From assembly GCF_036711975.1 (NCBI RefSeq), contig NC_091967.1, positions 11,780,001 to 11,844,000 of the forward strand: 64,000 nucleotides of DNA, given 5' to 3'. The stretch comes from Onthophagus taurus. Its lineage: Eukaryota > Arthropoda > Insecta > Coleoptera > Scarabaeidae. The position numbers were made by a program, and so were the translations under genes. Positions 48,901 to 61,100 of the stretch are shown here, one piece after another (position 1 is the first letter of the stretch; each line of letters starts with the position of its first letter). The notes below the pieces were generated by a model, which did not search any database, was not told where the DNA came from, and worked only from the letters and a program-made list of their open reading frames with translations.

Positions 48901-51900
48901 ACTTCAGGACAATGGCTAACCCAAGAATCCAATAATAATAATGATTTGGAACCAGTATTTGGAAAATATACACTTTGAAGGCAATTTTTCTCATATGCTG
49001 ATGTTAATTTTCCAGATTTTGATGTCAAAACGTAAATATTATCAGCTTTAAACATTGTATTTGCTACCCTTAGTCTAAAGGTGTCAGAGGTTTCTTTTAA
49101 CCCTTTGTATCCCGGCGGTACTTTAAAGTACCGGTAGTTTTAAACACTCATTTTAAACTGTAGTCATCTATTCGGCGCATTTAGAACTATCGGTACTTTC
49201 TACTAAGTTTATACGAAAATATAAGTTTTATTGCAACCTTTTTTTTCTCAATATTTTTCCAATCCAACCCAACAATTATTATACATCATTTTAAAGAGAA
49301 AGCTTTGAGCTTTAATTTAGAACAAGTCTCATTCCTTAATTTCAATAAATACGACTTCCAGGAATTTTTAAATTAGCATCTTTTTGACACTTTTAGTTTA
49401 TACGAAAATGTAAGTTTTGTTTCAAAATTTTTTTTCTCAATATTTTTCCAATCTAACCCAACAATTATTATACATCATTTTAAAGAGAAAGCTTTGAGCT
49501 TTAATTTAGAACAAGTCTCATTCCTTAATTTCAATAAATACGACTTCCAGGAATTTTTAAATTAGCATCTTTTTTGACACTTTTAGTTTATACGAAAATG
49601 TAAGTTTTGTTTCAACATTTTTTTTCTCAATATTTTTCCAATCCAACCCAACAAGTATTATACATCATTTTAAAGAGAGAGCTTTGAACTTTAATTTAGA
49701 ACAACTCTCATTCCTTAATTTCAATAAATACGGCTTCCAGGAATTTTTAATTTATCATTTTTTTTGACACTTTTAGGTTGTACAAAAATGTAAGTTTTGT
49801 TTCAACATTTTTTTTCTCAATATTTTTCCAATCCAACCCAACAATTATTATATATCATTTTAAAGAGAAAGCTTTGAGCTTTAATTTAGAACAAGTCTCA
49901 TTACTTAATTGCAATAAATACGACTTCCAGGAATTTTTAAATTAGCATATTTTTTGAGACTTTTAGGTTATACGAAAATGTAAGTTTTATTTCAACATTT
50001 CTTTTCTTAATATTTTTCCAATCCAACCCAACAATTATTATACATCATTTTAAAAAGAAAGCTTTGAGCTTTAATTTAGAGTAAGTCTCATTCCTTAATT
50101 TCAATAAATACGACTTCCAGGAATTTTTAAATTAGCATCTTTTTTGACATTTTTAGGTTATATCAAAATGTAAGTTTAATTTCAACATTTTTTTTCTCAA
50201 TATTTTTCCAATCCAACCCAACAATTATTATACATCATTTTAAAGAGAAAGCTTTGAGCTTTAATTTAGAATAAGTCTCATTCCTTAATTTCAATAAATA
50301 CGGCTTCCAGGAATTTTTAATGTAGCATCTTATTTAACACTTTCAGGATATACGAAAATGTAAGTTTTATATCAATATTTTTTTCACAAACTTTTAAAAT
50401 TTTTGACTTCTTGGGACACAAAGGGTTAAAACAATTAAAAGTAGGGAAAGAAGTTTTCCATCAGCAGATATTATGGGTTGAATAGTGTAATTATATATTG
50501 CGGATGACGCCGACTGAACCACACATTCAACGGTTTTAACGCCTAAATAGCTTAATGTTCTTCCCGAATGGATCTCCTAGTTAAAACCGCTCTGATCCGA
50601 GTTGTAGGTGTTTTCAGATCCAATTGTTGCATTGCCTCTTTAACGAAATCTTTCGTTCAAGTTTTTACGCGATAAAATGTTTTCAGTTAATTGAATCATT
50701 TCTTTTGTTACCTGATTTTCAACTCATAAATAAATAAAATAAGTCTCTAAGTTTCCCGTAGGCTGCCAATACGAGTGTGATCTTTTTGTTTTCGCTTGTT
50801 TGATTATCTCTCGATACACGAACTTCATAGCCAAGATATACATAGCTATCAACCCTCTCAATCTCATTATCCCCAATGTTGATGTTAGAGCTGGGAACAA
50901 GATTTATCATAAATTTTGATTTCTCCTCGTTGATATTTAGCCCAGCTCTTGCACACACCTCCTTTAAGTCGTTCAGCATTAGTTTAATCTCTCCAAAGCT
51001 ATCCGAAATAAATGTACTCTTGAAAACAAATTCCCAGCTATTTAACAAGACTGATCCATACCATCTGCAACGTGTTCAGCATCTGATGCTAGAAGACTTT
51101 TCATGAGGACCATCAACCCTCATGCCAGTATAGAAAATAAATTTTTATCGTACATTTAGTGTTAATGTATAGGATCATTTATTTTTGAAAATTGTCTTGA
51201 GCAAATTTATTTACAATCTTTCGAAGAAAAACTTCTGCCAATGTTGGTGGTTGTTCCTCTGGTAGGACGGTTAAGAATATTGCATCACGATGGAACTCCT
51301 TCTCATTTGTACAGAACAGTCACTGCTCCTCTAAATCAGCATTACCCCAAGAACGTATTTCGGTGGTATTTAGCCAGATAGTTCTCCAGATCTCAATCCG
51401 TTAGATTACAACAAATGAGGTTGGATGGAGAATTTGGTTTACCAAGAGGAAGTGGAATCAGTCCCACAGACACTACACCTCTAAAAGAGCATTACCCCAG
51501 GATCGCTTTTAGCTCGTAGAAGTTTAGCCAGCCAGGTCTCCAGACCTAAATTCTTTAGATAACAACTAATGAGGTTGGATGAAGATTTTAGTTTACTAAG
51601 AGGAAGTGGAATCAGCCCCACAGCCCTATATTGTGCTTCTACAGCTTCCGTTACTCGGCATTTATTTTGCGAACATCAAAACTATTTCCTGCTCTGGCAT
51701 CCTTAGTGAGATTATTTAATGCCTTTGCATTATCTAGATTGATTGCATTGACTGGGTTGTCGCAGTGTTGTGTACATAAACTTTGAATTTGAAGTAGTGT
51801 ATTTTATGCTTACTTAAGAAGTATGATTCAAATATGATTCAAGTAACTCCAACACAATCATTTTTATTCGTTTTGGGTTACTTTGATTTATTGTTTAATA

Positions 51901-54900
51901 AAATAATATAGTATAAATAAAATGTTGTTTCTCCAGTTCGCCTTTATTCAATTTTGATCGAGTGAAAAGTGTGAGTACAACGGAAGGAAGAAAAAGGTTT
52001 AAAAGTCCGTTCATGATTTTTTGATGCGTCGAAAAGCGGCTTTCAAAAGCGCTCGAATTATTGAGGAGTCCGCGCGTCCCAGTGATATTCGCGCTGCCGT
52101 CGACGCGCGACATTTTAAAATTGAAAAGGGGCCGAGACGGCGGCGGCGGTGGCGATGGCACGTGCAATATTCATCGCTCAACGTTGACTGACGGCAAGTT
52201 TTATTTAAGACGTTCGCCAATTTTCGACACTGAATTAGATATGACGTCAACTAAAACAACTCCCGCTTATTTCAAAGTGCCCCTCTAAAATGAAAAATCT
52301 CCTCCATCAATTTTTGTGTAGTATATACTGTGATCAATATAATTTATTCCTTCAATGTAGAAAGTTTAGATGGTGAATAAAATTAAGATTGTGGGATCAA
52401 TTAGAGTTTGTATTGTAGTTTGACGTGTTAATATGTTCTTAAATTTAGTTTGTGAACAGTTGTTAGTGTGGGGGGAAAACCGTCAAGCTAATCGCTGACG
52501 ACGTTCAATTATTAACGGAGCGTTAACGGAGCTCTAAGCCGGAAAACAGGGCCGGGCTTGGGACGCCCTGTTCGGGGGCGGCGACATTTTAATTATGATT
52601 TACGCAGCTAACCCCGCTAACGCCGTTGCCACATAATATAAATTAGCCCGCCGGTGGCTGCGGCGCTCTGTCAAATTACATACGGCGCGCAATTAATTTT
52701 ATTAATTATTTAACGTCGCGCCCAGGCTACGGACAGATTAACCGGAAAATATCAACGCAATTAGCGTCCGACTTTATCGGCCGAAAAGGATTAAATCGTA
52801 AATGGATTACGCGTCGCTCGATTCGCCGCTCTTTTTCCATATTTACATCGACAATACACATTTTATAAACATTTAAATGGTAAATTGTTAAAAACTTGAA
52901 ATCTTAGAATCCTCGCATGAGATAATATCCAGAAGGACAAAACATTTTGACAACACCGTCTCTTGCGTCGTTAGATACTAACGCAGAGGGCGTTTTCAAG
53001 CTCCCCAGAGCTTTTCGAGCCCAAGCTTTCAGTCCTGAACGGTGGCGCGGCACGGCGGTGCTTTCATATTTAATTACATCGTAATTAAACTACGCGGCGC
53101 TCTTGCTAATTAGGCCCCCTTATTAAGGCGCTACGAAACCGCGCGGGGGTAATATTAATTAACAAAAGCTCGTTAATAATTTTGCACAAACGAACTTTGT
53201 TATCGTTAAAACATACAACGTCCTTTTCTATTAAATATTTTGCAAATTCCTTTTTGTTCAACAAAAATATACACCAACCTAGTGGTACTACGTCTACCGT
53301 CTACGTCTACGGTAGACGGTAGACGTACTAGTTCTAGGTCTAGTGTTAGTTCTAGTTTTAGTTCAATAAAAATATGCAACATAGTGATATCTAGTGTTAA
53401 GTAGCGCTACCTAGCACTGTCACTTGAACTAACACAAGACTTAAAACTAGAATCATTCGGGTTTAGCCGCACGTCGCTAAAGACGGCTAAACCCGAATGA
53501 TTCTAGTTTTAGGTCTTGTGTTAGTTCTAGTGACAGTGCAAATGTAAAACTAGAACTAACACTATACTTAGAACTAGAATCATTCGGGTTTAGCCGTCTT
53601 TAGAGACGTGCGGCTAAACCCGAATGATTCTAGTTCTAGGTATAGTGTTAGTTCTGCATGGTAACAGTGCTACTGTAAAACTAGAAATAACACAAGACCG
53701 AGAACTAGAATCATTCGGGTTTAGCCGTCTTTAGAGACGTGCGGCTAAACCCGAATGATTCTAGTTTTAAGTCTTATGTTAGTTCTAGTGACAGTGCAAG
53801 TGTAAATCTAGAACTAACACTATACTGAGAACTAGAATCATTCGGGTTTAGCCGTCTTTAGAGACGTACGGCTAAACCCGAATGTTTCTAGTTCTAGGTC
53901 TAGTGTTAGTTCTAGTTTTAGTTCAATAAAAATATGCAACATAGTGATATCTAGTGTTAAGTAGCGCTACCTAGCACTGTTACTAAAACTAACACAAGAC
54001 TTAAAACTAGAATCATTCGGATTTAGCCGCACGTCTTTAAAGACGGCTAAACCCGAATGATTCTAGTTTTAGGTCTTGTGTTAGTTCTAGTGACAGTGCA
54101 AGTGTAAAACTAGAACTAACACTATACTTAGAACTAGAATCATTCGGGTTTAGCCGTCTTTAGAGACGTACGGCTAAACCCGAATGTTTCTAGTTCTAGG
54201 TCTAGTGTTAGTTCTAGTTTTAGTTCAATAAAAATATGCAACATAGTGATATCTAGTGTTAAGTAGCGCTACCTAGCACTGTTACTAAAACTAACACAAG
54301 ACTTAAAACTAGAATCATTCGGATTTAGCCGCACGTCTTTAAAGACGGCTAAACCCGAATGATTCTAGTTTTAGGTCTTGTGTTAGTTCTAGTGACAGTG
54401 CAAGTGTAAAACTAGAACTAACACTATACTTAGAACTAGAATCATTCGGGTTTAGCCGTCTTTAGAGACGTGCGGCTAAACCCGAATGATTCTAGTTCTA
54501 GGTATAGTGTTAGTTCTACATGGTAACAGTGCTAGTGTAAAACTAGAAATAACACTAGACCGAGAACTAGAATCATTCGGGTTTAGCCGTCTTTAGAGAC
54601 GTGCGGCTAAACCCGAATGATTCTAGTTTTAAGTCTTGTGTTAGTTCTAGTGACAGTGCAAGTGTAAAACTAGAACTAACACTATACTTAGAACTAGAAT
54701 CATTCGGGTTTAGCCGTCTTTAGAGACGTACGGCTAAACCCGAATGATTCTAGTTCTCGATCTAGTGTTATTTCTAGTTTTACACTAGCACTGTTACTAT
54801 GTAGAACTAACACTCTTAGTTTTAAGAGACGCACGACTTCTAGTACTAGTGTTAGATTGTTGTATATACGTATTATATTAAAAATTTAATTAACTAATAC

Positions 54901-55192
54901 AGAACGCAACGTATTTTAAGTATAGTACTAATTTGAGTATAGCATAAATTAATAATATTTACTAACCTCCATTTCGTTCGCCTGTTTTGAAACCACGTCT
55001 TCACTTGAGCATCGGTCATTTTCAAAGTTTTTGCCAATGCTGCTCTTTCCGCCGACGCTAAATATTTTTGTTTATGAAATCGTTTCTCTAATTCGGCTAT
55101 TTGAAGTCTTGTGAACGACGTTCTCGGTTTCTTTCGTTTGGGAGGTGTCCTGTTTTGGTACGGATGTCCAATTCTTCTCGTCATAGGAAACA
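42942..55192 (-). CDS. C15: TLX/C15 homeobox gene, last two coding exons (5' end missing)
   Basis: NK-class homeodomain transcription factor (Drosophila C15/clawless, vertebrate TLX), involved in distal leg and neural patterning. Exon 55192-54967 encodes [22 protein letters not shown] through QNRRTKW plus two bases; exon 43158-42942 supplies the last base and [18 protein letters not shown] to the stop. The homeodomain has Thr at position 47 ([10 protein letters not shown]), the TLX hallmark, and is cut by the intron near its end, as in TLX genes. The C-terminal [13 protein letters not shown] matches the [11 protein letters not shown] tail. The intron is 11.8 kb. Exon 55192 begins in mid-codon, so upstream exons with the N-terminal FGIDQIL-type motif must exist; none was seen to 64000. 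Confidence 0.94.
44620..45000. promoter_or_regulatory. GC-richer island in the C15 intron
   Basis: Runs such as GGCGGTGGCGCCGTCG, GACGGCGCGCCGGTCTG and ACCGCGGGAATGGCCGG stand in AT-rich DNA. The open frame at 44704-44997 has no recognisable domain. Candidate intronic enhancer; evidence is composition and location only. Confidence 0.35.
45770..46870 (-). pseudogene. Decayed transposon with Mutator-like and YqaJ-type nuclease pieces
   Basis: In order along the minus strand: a Cys-containing part [17 protein letters not shown] with INSAVVSVI, then in another frame [17 protein letters not shown] and [15 protein letters not shown], then further on [11 protein letters not shown] and [12 protein letters not shown]. 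The last part matches the active-site neighbourhood of YqaJ-like exonucleases (GASPDG…VEIKCP). Stops and shifts separate the pieces. It is the same kind of insect repeat protein as at 12.1-12.5 kb. Family assignment is from memory. Confidence 0.55.
47005..47167 (-). CDS. Candidate first two exons of an unidentified nested gene
   Basis: ATG at 47167 opens [20 protein letters not shown], ending at 47095 before GTAATA; after a 53-bp intron ending TTTTATAG, exon 47041-47005 continues in frame [12 protein letters not shown] and stops at a consensus GTAAGT. The junction phase fits. No family was recognised and no third exon was found; the decayed transposon begins only 135 bp further on. It lies in the C15 intron on the same strand. 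Confidence 0.35.
48340..48640 (+). pseudogene. LINE fragment downstream of the reverse transcriptase core
   Basis: A frame with [18 protein letters not shown] and ERTFGRDV, a stop, then [13 protein letters not shown]. This is the pattern of the region after the RT domain in R1/I-like non-LTR elements of arthropods (…[15 protein letters not shown]…). Interrupted and short. Confidence 0.6.
49101..50425. mobile_element. piggyBac-like non-autonomous element filled with the 190-bp satellite
   Basis: Left end CCCTTTGTATCCC, right end GGGACACAAAGGG (13-bp inverted ends, one mismatch), each flanked outside by TTAA (49097-49100 and 50426-50429). TTAA duplication and CCC…GGG ends are the piggyBac signature. 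A 16-bp palindrome GGTACTTTAAAGTACC is just inside the left end. Between about 49195 and 50395 are six to seven 190-bp satellite units, the reverse complement of the array at 12.5-13.7 kb. No transposase. Confidence 0.85.
50719..51048 (-). pseudogene. LINE reverse transcriptase C-terminal fragment
   Basis: A 109-codon open frame with [20 protein letters not shown], then [11 protein letters not shown]. The (A/G)L.IN..KTK(Y/F)M and YLG motifs are RT blocks after the YADD box in RTE/Jockey-type LINEs. The upstream catalytic part is absent. Confidence 0.75.
51200..51680 (+). pseudogene. Transposase fragment (DUF4817-type mariner relative), internally duplicated
   Basis: A frame reads [33 protein letters not shown] and [11 protein letters not shown] before stops. 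This resembles the (Q)HDGAP.H catalytic region of insect DUF4817 transposases. The segment from TTTGGTTTACCAAGAGGAAG is repeated about 170 bp later with changes. The stub in the element at 16.0-16.7 kb is the N-terminus of the same kind of protein. Confidence 0.6.
52450..52850. promoter_or_regulatory. GC-richer, TAAT-rich island in the C15 intron
   Basis: GC-rich words (GGGGGCGGCGACATTTT, GCCCGCCGGTGGCTGCGGCG) alternate with homeodomain-type AATTAATT and TTAATTATG sites. No open frame with a domain. The mixture is typical of deeply conserved developmental enhancers, but conservation itself cannot be seen here. Confidence 0.4.
53285..54845. repeat. Array of about ten long hairpins next to the homeobox exon
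   Basis: Each hairpin has the stem core CATTCGGGTTTAGCCG with its complement CGGCTAAACCCGAATG around a 14-nt loop, extended outward by CTAGTTCTA/TAGAACTAG words to a stem of about 45 bp. Centres lie near 53475, 53605, 53734, 53864, 54034, 54165, 54341, 54468, 54597 and 54727, i.e. about 130 bp apart with two 170-bp steps that include a spacer with GTAGCGCTACCTAGCACTG. A higher-order period of about 305 bp is visible (53864-54165-54468). The array ends about 120 bp from the C15 exon. A short separate palindrome on GTCTACCGTCTACG starts it. Confidence 0.92.
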
Positions 55193-58100
55193 CTGCAATC
55201 AAAATTATATATAAATCGAATAGCTTTATTTAGGATGAATTATAAAAAGGTCGAACTGAAAAAGAAGTGTAAATTTGAGAAAGAAATCAGAGGTAACATA
55301 AATTCTTATAAACGGTCGTTCGTCGTCCAATTCGAATACGCAATTTGGAGTGTGTTTACGGTCACTTCCGGTAGTATTTTATTAGTTTCCTAAGCCGACC
55401 TTTCACCCTCGTCCCGCACCACCGCTGAATAGTTAATGGGAAATTCGTTTTCATCCGTCCCCGCCATCAATCAGGCGGACGGTCGCAGTCCACCGATCCC
55501 ATCAAAATACCAGGAGTTGTTTTTCATTCGAAAAAAAAGCAAAACCAAAATATAACCAACAACCGACTCTATTACAGGGTGAGTTTCCATTGGACGGTTC
55601 CGTTAACGATCTTTTCACGTGACGAGGCATAAACGAAATGGTCATTTTTATTATGGTATCCAAAATGGCGGAAGATAATTGCGCTACCTCTGGAAATTGT
55701 CCTACCGAAACTAACGAGTTCGGCGAGTTGTCGCTAACCGACTACTACTTTTCCTTTGTCATTAGCGCGCAGCTTTGTGAAGCGTCGTATTCTTTTTACC
55801 GCGGCAGTTATAATAACATTACTTATAGAACGAAGAGGATGTCCGTTAAAAATATCATCTCCTTATAAAGAAAACGATATTTACGAAGAAGATACGTAAG
55901 GAAATAAATATTTTATTTCCGATAGTCGCGAAATGTTTAAGATTATTTTAACCGTAAAGGGTGGAATGCTAAAAGCATTCATAGTTTTATTAATTTGAAG
56001 GGATTCCTGTAATTGAATTCTTTAAATATACAGATAAAATAAAAATGATAAAAAAAAGCTACAAACAATTTTGTTACCTCGAAAATTATCTTGTAATTTG
56101 CGTTGTTTCAATCAAAATTTAGATTTAGCCCGTTACTCATTCTTGCTGTTCACCACCAATTTACAAAATTAATGGTCTATGAAGCAACAACAACCGCACC
56201 ACAAACAATTACGAGCCATATCATTTGAATTCTATCTGCCGCAACAATCTAAACCTTTACGCAATAAATCGCGAGTGTGTAATTGTTAATTTCCACCATG
56301 GTAATCTTGTTTAAAAAAAGTAGCGTTCGAAACAAAGAACACCATATAGCAATCAACTTAATTGAACACGAAATATTCAAATAATTGCAAATTACTCGTG
56401 AATACCGCAATTTTTTTTTGTTGAGTTATAACTCGCCATAAAATTAATTATTTTTTTTATGGCACTTATATGTTGTTTTTTTAATTTCATCAAATTATAG
56501 AACTTTCAAGATATCATTTCAAATTTCTTATATTTTTTATTTTATTTGAAATAATGAACAATTCATGAAAGAGTTTACCATGAAGCCATGAAGGAATTTA
56601 TAGATTTAGTGATCACCTAAAGCTTGATAAATCACAATATTCCAACCAAACCTAACTTTATTTTCTTTCCCAAGTGATACTTCATCGAGAGGAAATCAGC
56701 TCCTCACTCTATGATTACCTTTGCCAAGAAGGTGTTGAGCTCTAAGGAGTCTGCCATGAAGGAGTTTATAGATATATAGAGCACCTAGAGGTAAACCACA
56801 ATATTCCAGAATATATTTATTCTGTGTTGTTGGGTAGAGAATGCTCTAGATGAATAGAGAATTCTTAAAAAAGCGAATGAGGGAAAAATCCTCAGTGAGG
56901 TTTTTTGGATCCTCACTGAGGATACCTTCTCAAGTAGTACACGACCCGAGCTATACGTGGGGTAAGTAGAATGGATTAGACGAGCTATATACCACACTTA
57001 CGTTTTTACAACATAGCATTCTTTAATCTCGAAGCAGAACTAATCTCTTCTCTAACTAATCTCTTTTAATACTTATAGGTACTAAAGACGATACCAATAT
57101 TATTAAGGACTATCTCTGGGGTAATATTGAAAGTAGTTAAATTCAATATTGAAAAATAATGTAGTAGTTAGGAAATATGTTTAGGGAGGGCATGGACCAT
57201 GATAAAGATGTTAGGGAGTCTATTGTGTTGATGTTGACACAGGATTGGAACATTGTTGGTAAATGTTTGGAAAAATATACAAAGCTGCCAGACAACACAA
57301 TGAAAGATGATATTGGGATGATAATGAGAGAGGTAAGATATGATCGTAAGAGGTCAGGGACGATAATCAGAGAGGTCAACAATGATATTGAATGATTTCA
57401 GATCAAATGCTGATTGGTGTGATGTATATCATATGTTGAAAGATGTCGGGGATGATATTGAGGAAACGAAGGATGGAGTGAGAAATGTCTGGGACAAAAT
57501 TGAAAACAGATTAAGGAATGTGTAGAATGATACAGATGGGTGTATTTCTTTTTGTACATTCTGCATACCTAAATTAATACCGGAAGACATAAAAATGATT
57601 GATTCTTCTGAGTAAAAAATTCCTTTTGCTTTCCTTTTCTGGAACATAAGTACCATAACTATAATTAGTCCACGAAAATTTTTCAACAAGATTTTTTCTA
57701 GTGGAAGCGTGCAAAGTTACTCATGTTAATCTGTACCTGTCAGAATGTTTTATAATAGCACATATAGACGGAATGAAATGTTCAATGCATTACAGTTAAA
57801 ATTACGCCATGACAAGTTATAAATGAGCAGAATATTGATCGTGCTGATACAATACATCAATATTAAATTGTTGTGTTACTGCGGTTAAAATTTGTAATTA
57901 GAGATAGGTTTTCGAAGTTGTAGGTTTCTTTCTGTAGGGTATCAACCCATTTTGTTCCAGATCTATCTCCAGCTAGCTTGATTATCGTTAATTTTTCTCT
58001 CTGGAGCCTGTTGCGAGCTTTCTATAACATTTCAAATCATAACCTGGTTTATGCCACGCGTTAGATACAGTATATTTTGAATCAGTCAATCGATCAAGAA

Positions 58101-61100
58101 CCATACCGTTTTTAAATCTTGAGATATGCAGAGGTATGACTCATCTATAAAAAACGAATTGGTCATATGAAATTTAACGAAATATATAAATACTCATACT
58201 TAATAACACTTCCTAATACAATAATAAGTACTATATATATAATAATAGTATATCGCGTGTTGGTCGAAACGAATATAGCGATAGACAACGTGAAAGGGGG
58301 TTTGGAAATTGAACAATTGCTGTCGCCCTCGAGCGGGGTGGGTGTAATGGCCGTGCGAGCTAATGACATCGTCCCCGTTAGAGGGCACTCTGCTCGGTTT
58401 ACGGCTCGGCAATTATCGAGCAATTGTTTTAGCCCAAGTAAATAAATGATGGTCGCGGGGTTAATGCGTTTTCAATATATCGGCCGACTATCGACGGTAT
58501 TACAGGTATCTCGTCTCGTATTGTTTCGATTTTGTTTTTTTCCCAATACTCTCTGGCTGAAGAGGTAAATTATTCATTTTGATAGCGAAAACGAGAATGA
58601 GTTATTTGCGAATCGGAATTTTGCGGTGCGCTTCGTTCCGATCGGCGTAGTATGTTCCATTAAAATGTTCCAGATAAACTTGTATATGTGTATACGATCG
58701 TAACTTATTGACTACATACGGTAGCTCTGCGTCGTTGGACAAGAACGTGTTGCTCAGCAGGTAGGAACCGTAGACATACAAGTAACCGAGATAGTGTCAA
58801 CAAGGTTATACATCCATGGTATAAGAAATTACTTAAGTACATCAGTACAATTTTTCAAAAACAATTTAATTTGTAATTTTTTAAGATTTCTTGTTTAAAA
58901 AATCAGCTAGCAAATCACTCCGTTCCTAATTCGGGTTTATTAACGTAATTGCTGAGGCGGGAGCGATGTTGGAAAATGTGTCAGAATGGAAGCGAATAAT
59001 AACAAAAAAAAAAGACAGAAAGATGAAGAAGGGAACGGAAACTCGACATATCCAGGAGCTATTGCCGTTGGGGCGCCGCCTGGCAAAATAATCGTTTCCG
59101 AATTATGAATAATGAAGAACATCACCAGGCAGCTGGCGCGTAAAAAAGCTCGACTTTTTCCCCGGGGGAACGCAAAAACGGCCCATTTACATCGCGGTCC
59201 TTAAACGAGGGGCATAACTCGGCTGAATTTTAATACACTTCGGTGAATTACCTCGCCCCGGTCGACGACGAACGGGCGAACGAGAGGAAAGATCTCGAGA
59301 AGCTCTCGCCACGAAGCTCGACGCAGCTTTCAGTCGCCGCCATTTTGTCCCTGGAGGGGGCTCAGTTTTAAAAGTTCTCGCCGGCCCTCGCTTCCTGCTT
59401 GGATTTAAACTGCCTCACTATTATACGTAATGCGTATCGATCTGCTCACCCGCTTTGAGTCTCTCGAGGTTTTCCAGCTTTTACCTTCATACCTTCTTTA
59501 ACATACTTCAATATATAAAGAGATTTCCGCCGATTGTTTTGTTTTAATAAGAAATTAAAATCGTTTCTCTTGTACACTAATATTTTATAGGTAACTGCTA
59601 ATAGAAAATCTGATAAAATGTACAGAGAAACTTTACTTAAAGTTGTCACAAAATAATTCATTTGCTAAAACAGATTACCAAAAAATTTCCCTTATGGATC
59701 TTAAATTTCATCTCCCAGAGTTTTCAAATTGGGTTTCACTGCATATGATTAATTACGATTTGATTTGATTTGCGCGGTAGGTGGATCGATTTTGAAGTTG
59801 TTTTGTCATTGTGTTCAGCTCATTCTTGAAAAAGATCACCAACTTCACTCCAGCCCTTCATAACTATATTTAGCAGGCACTATGCTCAAACCAACATCAA
59901 ACCAAATCAATGAAGTGCAGGTTGTTGTGCTTTTTACCAATACTCGGAGTACTTGAGAACTTGAGTTATGCCATAGAAAGATGTAGGTTCAAGATAGGTT
60001 CGTAAATTCAATTACAACAGTTTTGTGAGTAATCTCGGCATTAGAGATTCAGTATTTCTAAATATGTATCAAGTAGAATGAATTCCCCTGACACCTAACC
60101 TATTGGAGCTTTAATGTAGATTAATATACAATATGCAATTTGATACATTCTGCTCACTTGTTTATCCCTTCCATAAACGCTTCCAATTTACTAACTTTAT
60201 AAAAACGAGTTGAGATAATGGAGAGTAGAATATGCAGAAACAATTTCCGATATCATCTTCGTGATATAGCCATTTGTCCATGACTGGAACTATCTCAGTA
60301 TAGCGGCAGTGAGGACTATAAGATCTATATCAGTTCAAGTTATCATAGACCATTAAGAAGAAAAGTATTAGTAAGAAATAGAATCTTGCAAAACTGGACG
60401 AAGATGATTTTCGACTTCATTAATATCAGCTTGAAAAATTTTACTTCTTCCTTCCTACATAGCCAGGAAATTATTTCGCTATGGAGCATCATTAATCGAA
60501 GGTATTGAAACTGCTTTAATTCGAAGAGTTTAAACTAGAAACAGACGTCTCTTCACTATGATAGCTATTCTGTATATTTCCTGTTTGATCGCAGAGATTC
60601 CACTAAAAACACTCTTTGCCTAAGAAGTAGCTAACTTACCGAGTTGAACTTTGTGAGGGTCATTAAAGATGCGAACAGGAAAGGTACTACACTACCTCAC
60701 ACTTCATTATAGCATAAAAACATAATGCTTTGGTTCTAAAATTCAAACATGAAAGGAATTTCTTGAAACAGTATAAGAATTACAACGAGTATCGAATGCT
60801 CCAAGATATGTCCTAACATCTGAACCTTACCACTTCAAATGGTAATATAATGAGTTTTGAGGTTCGGATTGGAAAGCTTTGTACTTTTGTTATTTTCTCG
60901 CTTTATCTTGCTTCCTCTGAATTCGCGTAATACAATATCAAAACATCGAGTTAACATAAAATATATGTGCTTCTTGCAAAGTCATCATTTTGTACGTTAT
61001 GATTTTTGCACTTTTGAAAATATTGCCTTTGTTGGAACAAAATGAACAGGATCTTATTTTCATAATGGATTTAATAATTGCCAGTTTCTTGACTATGATT

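Larger units (their letters stand above)
43159..54966. other. 11.8-kb intron within the C15 homeobox
   Basis: Contains GC-richer islands (43480-43660, 44040-44190, 44620-45000, 52030-52280, 52450-52850, 52970-53160), a decayed transposon protein (45770-46870), a candidate nested gene start (47005-47167), LINE pieces (48340-48640, 50719-51048), a piggyBac-like element with satellite (49101-50425), a transposase fragment (51200-51680) and the hairpin array (53285-54845). Confidence 0.75.

Noticed and set aside
53285..54845. The regularly spaced palindromes looked at first like a CRISPR array.
   Set aside because: The spacers are themselves repeated, the palindromes are about 110 bp, no cas genes are present and the genome is clearly an intron-bearing animal.
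53285..54845. Hairpins considered as a microRNA cluster.
   Set aside because: Stems are near-perfect over 45 bp with all hairpins almost identical, unlike miRNA precursors; without small-RNA data a repeat is the simpler reading.
55638..55868. 76-codon plus-strand frame in the C15 upstream island.
   Set aside because: No recognisable domain and low-complexity composition; more likely part of a regulatory island.
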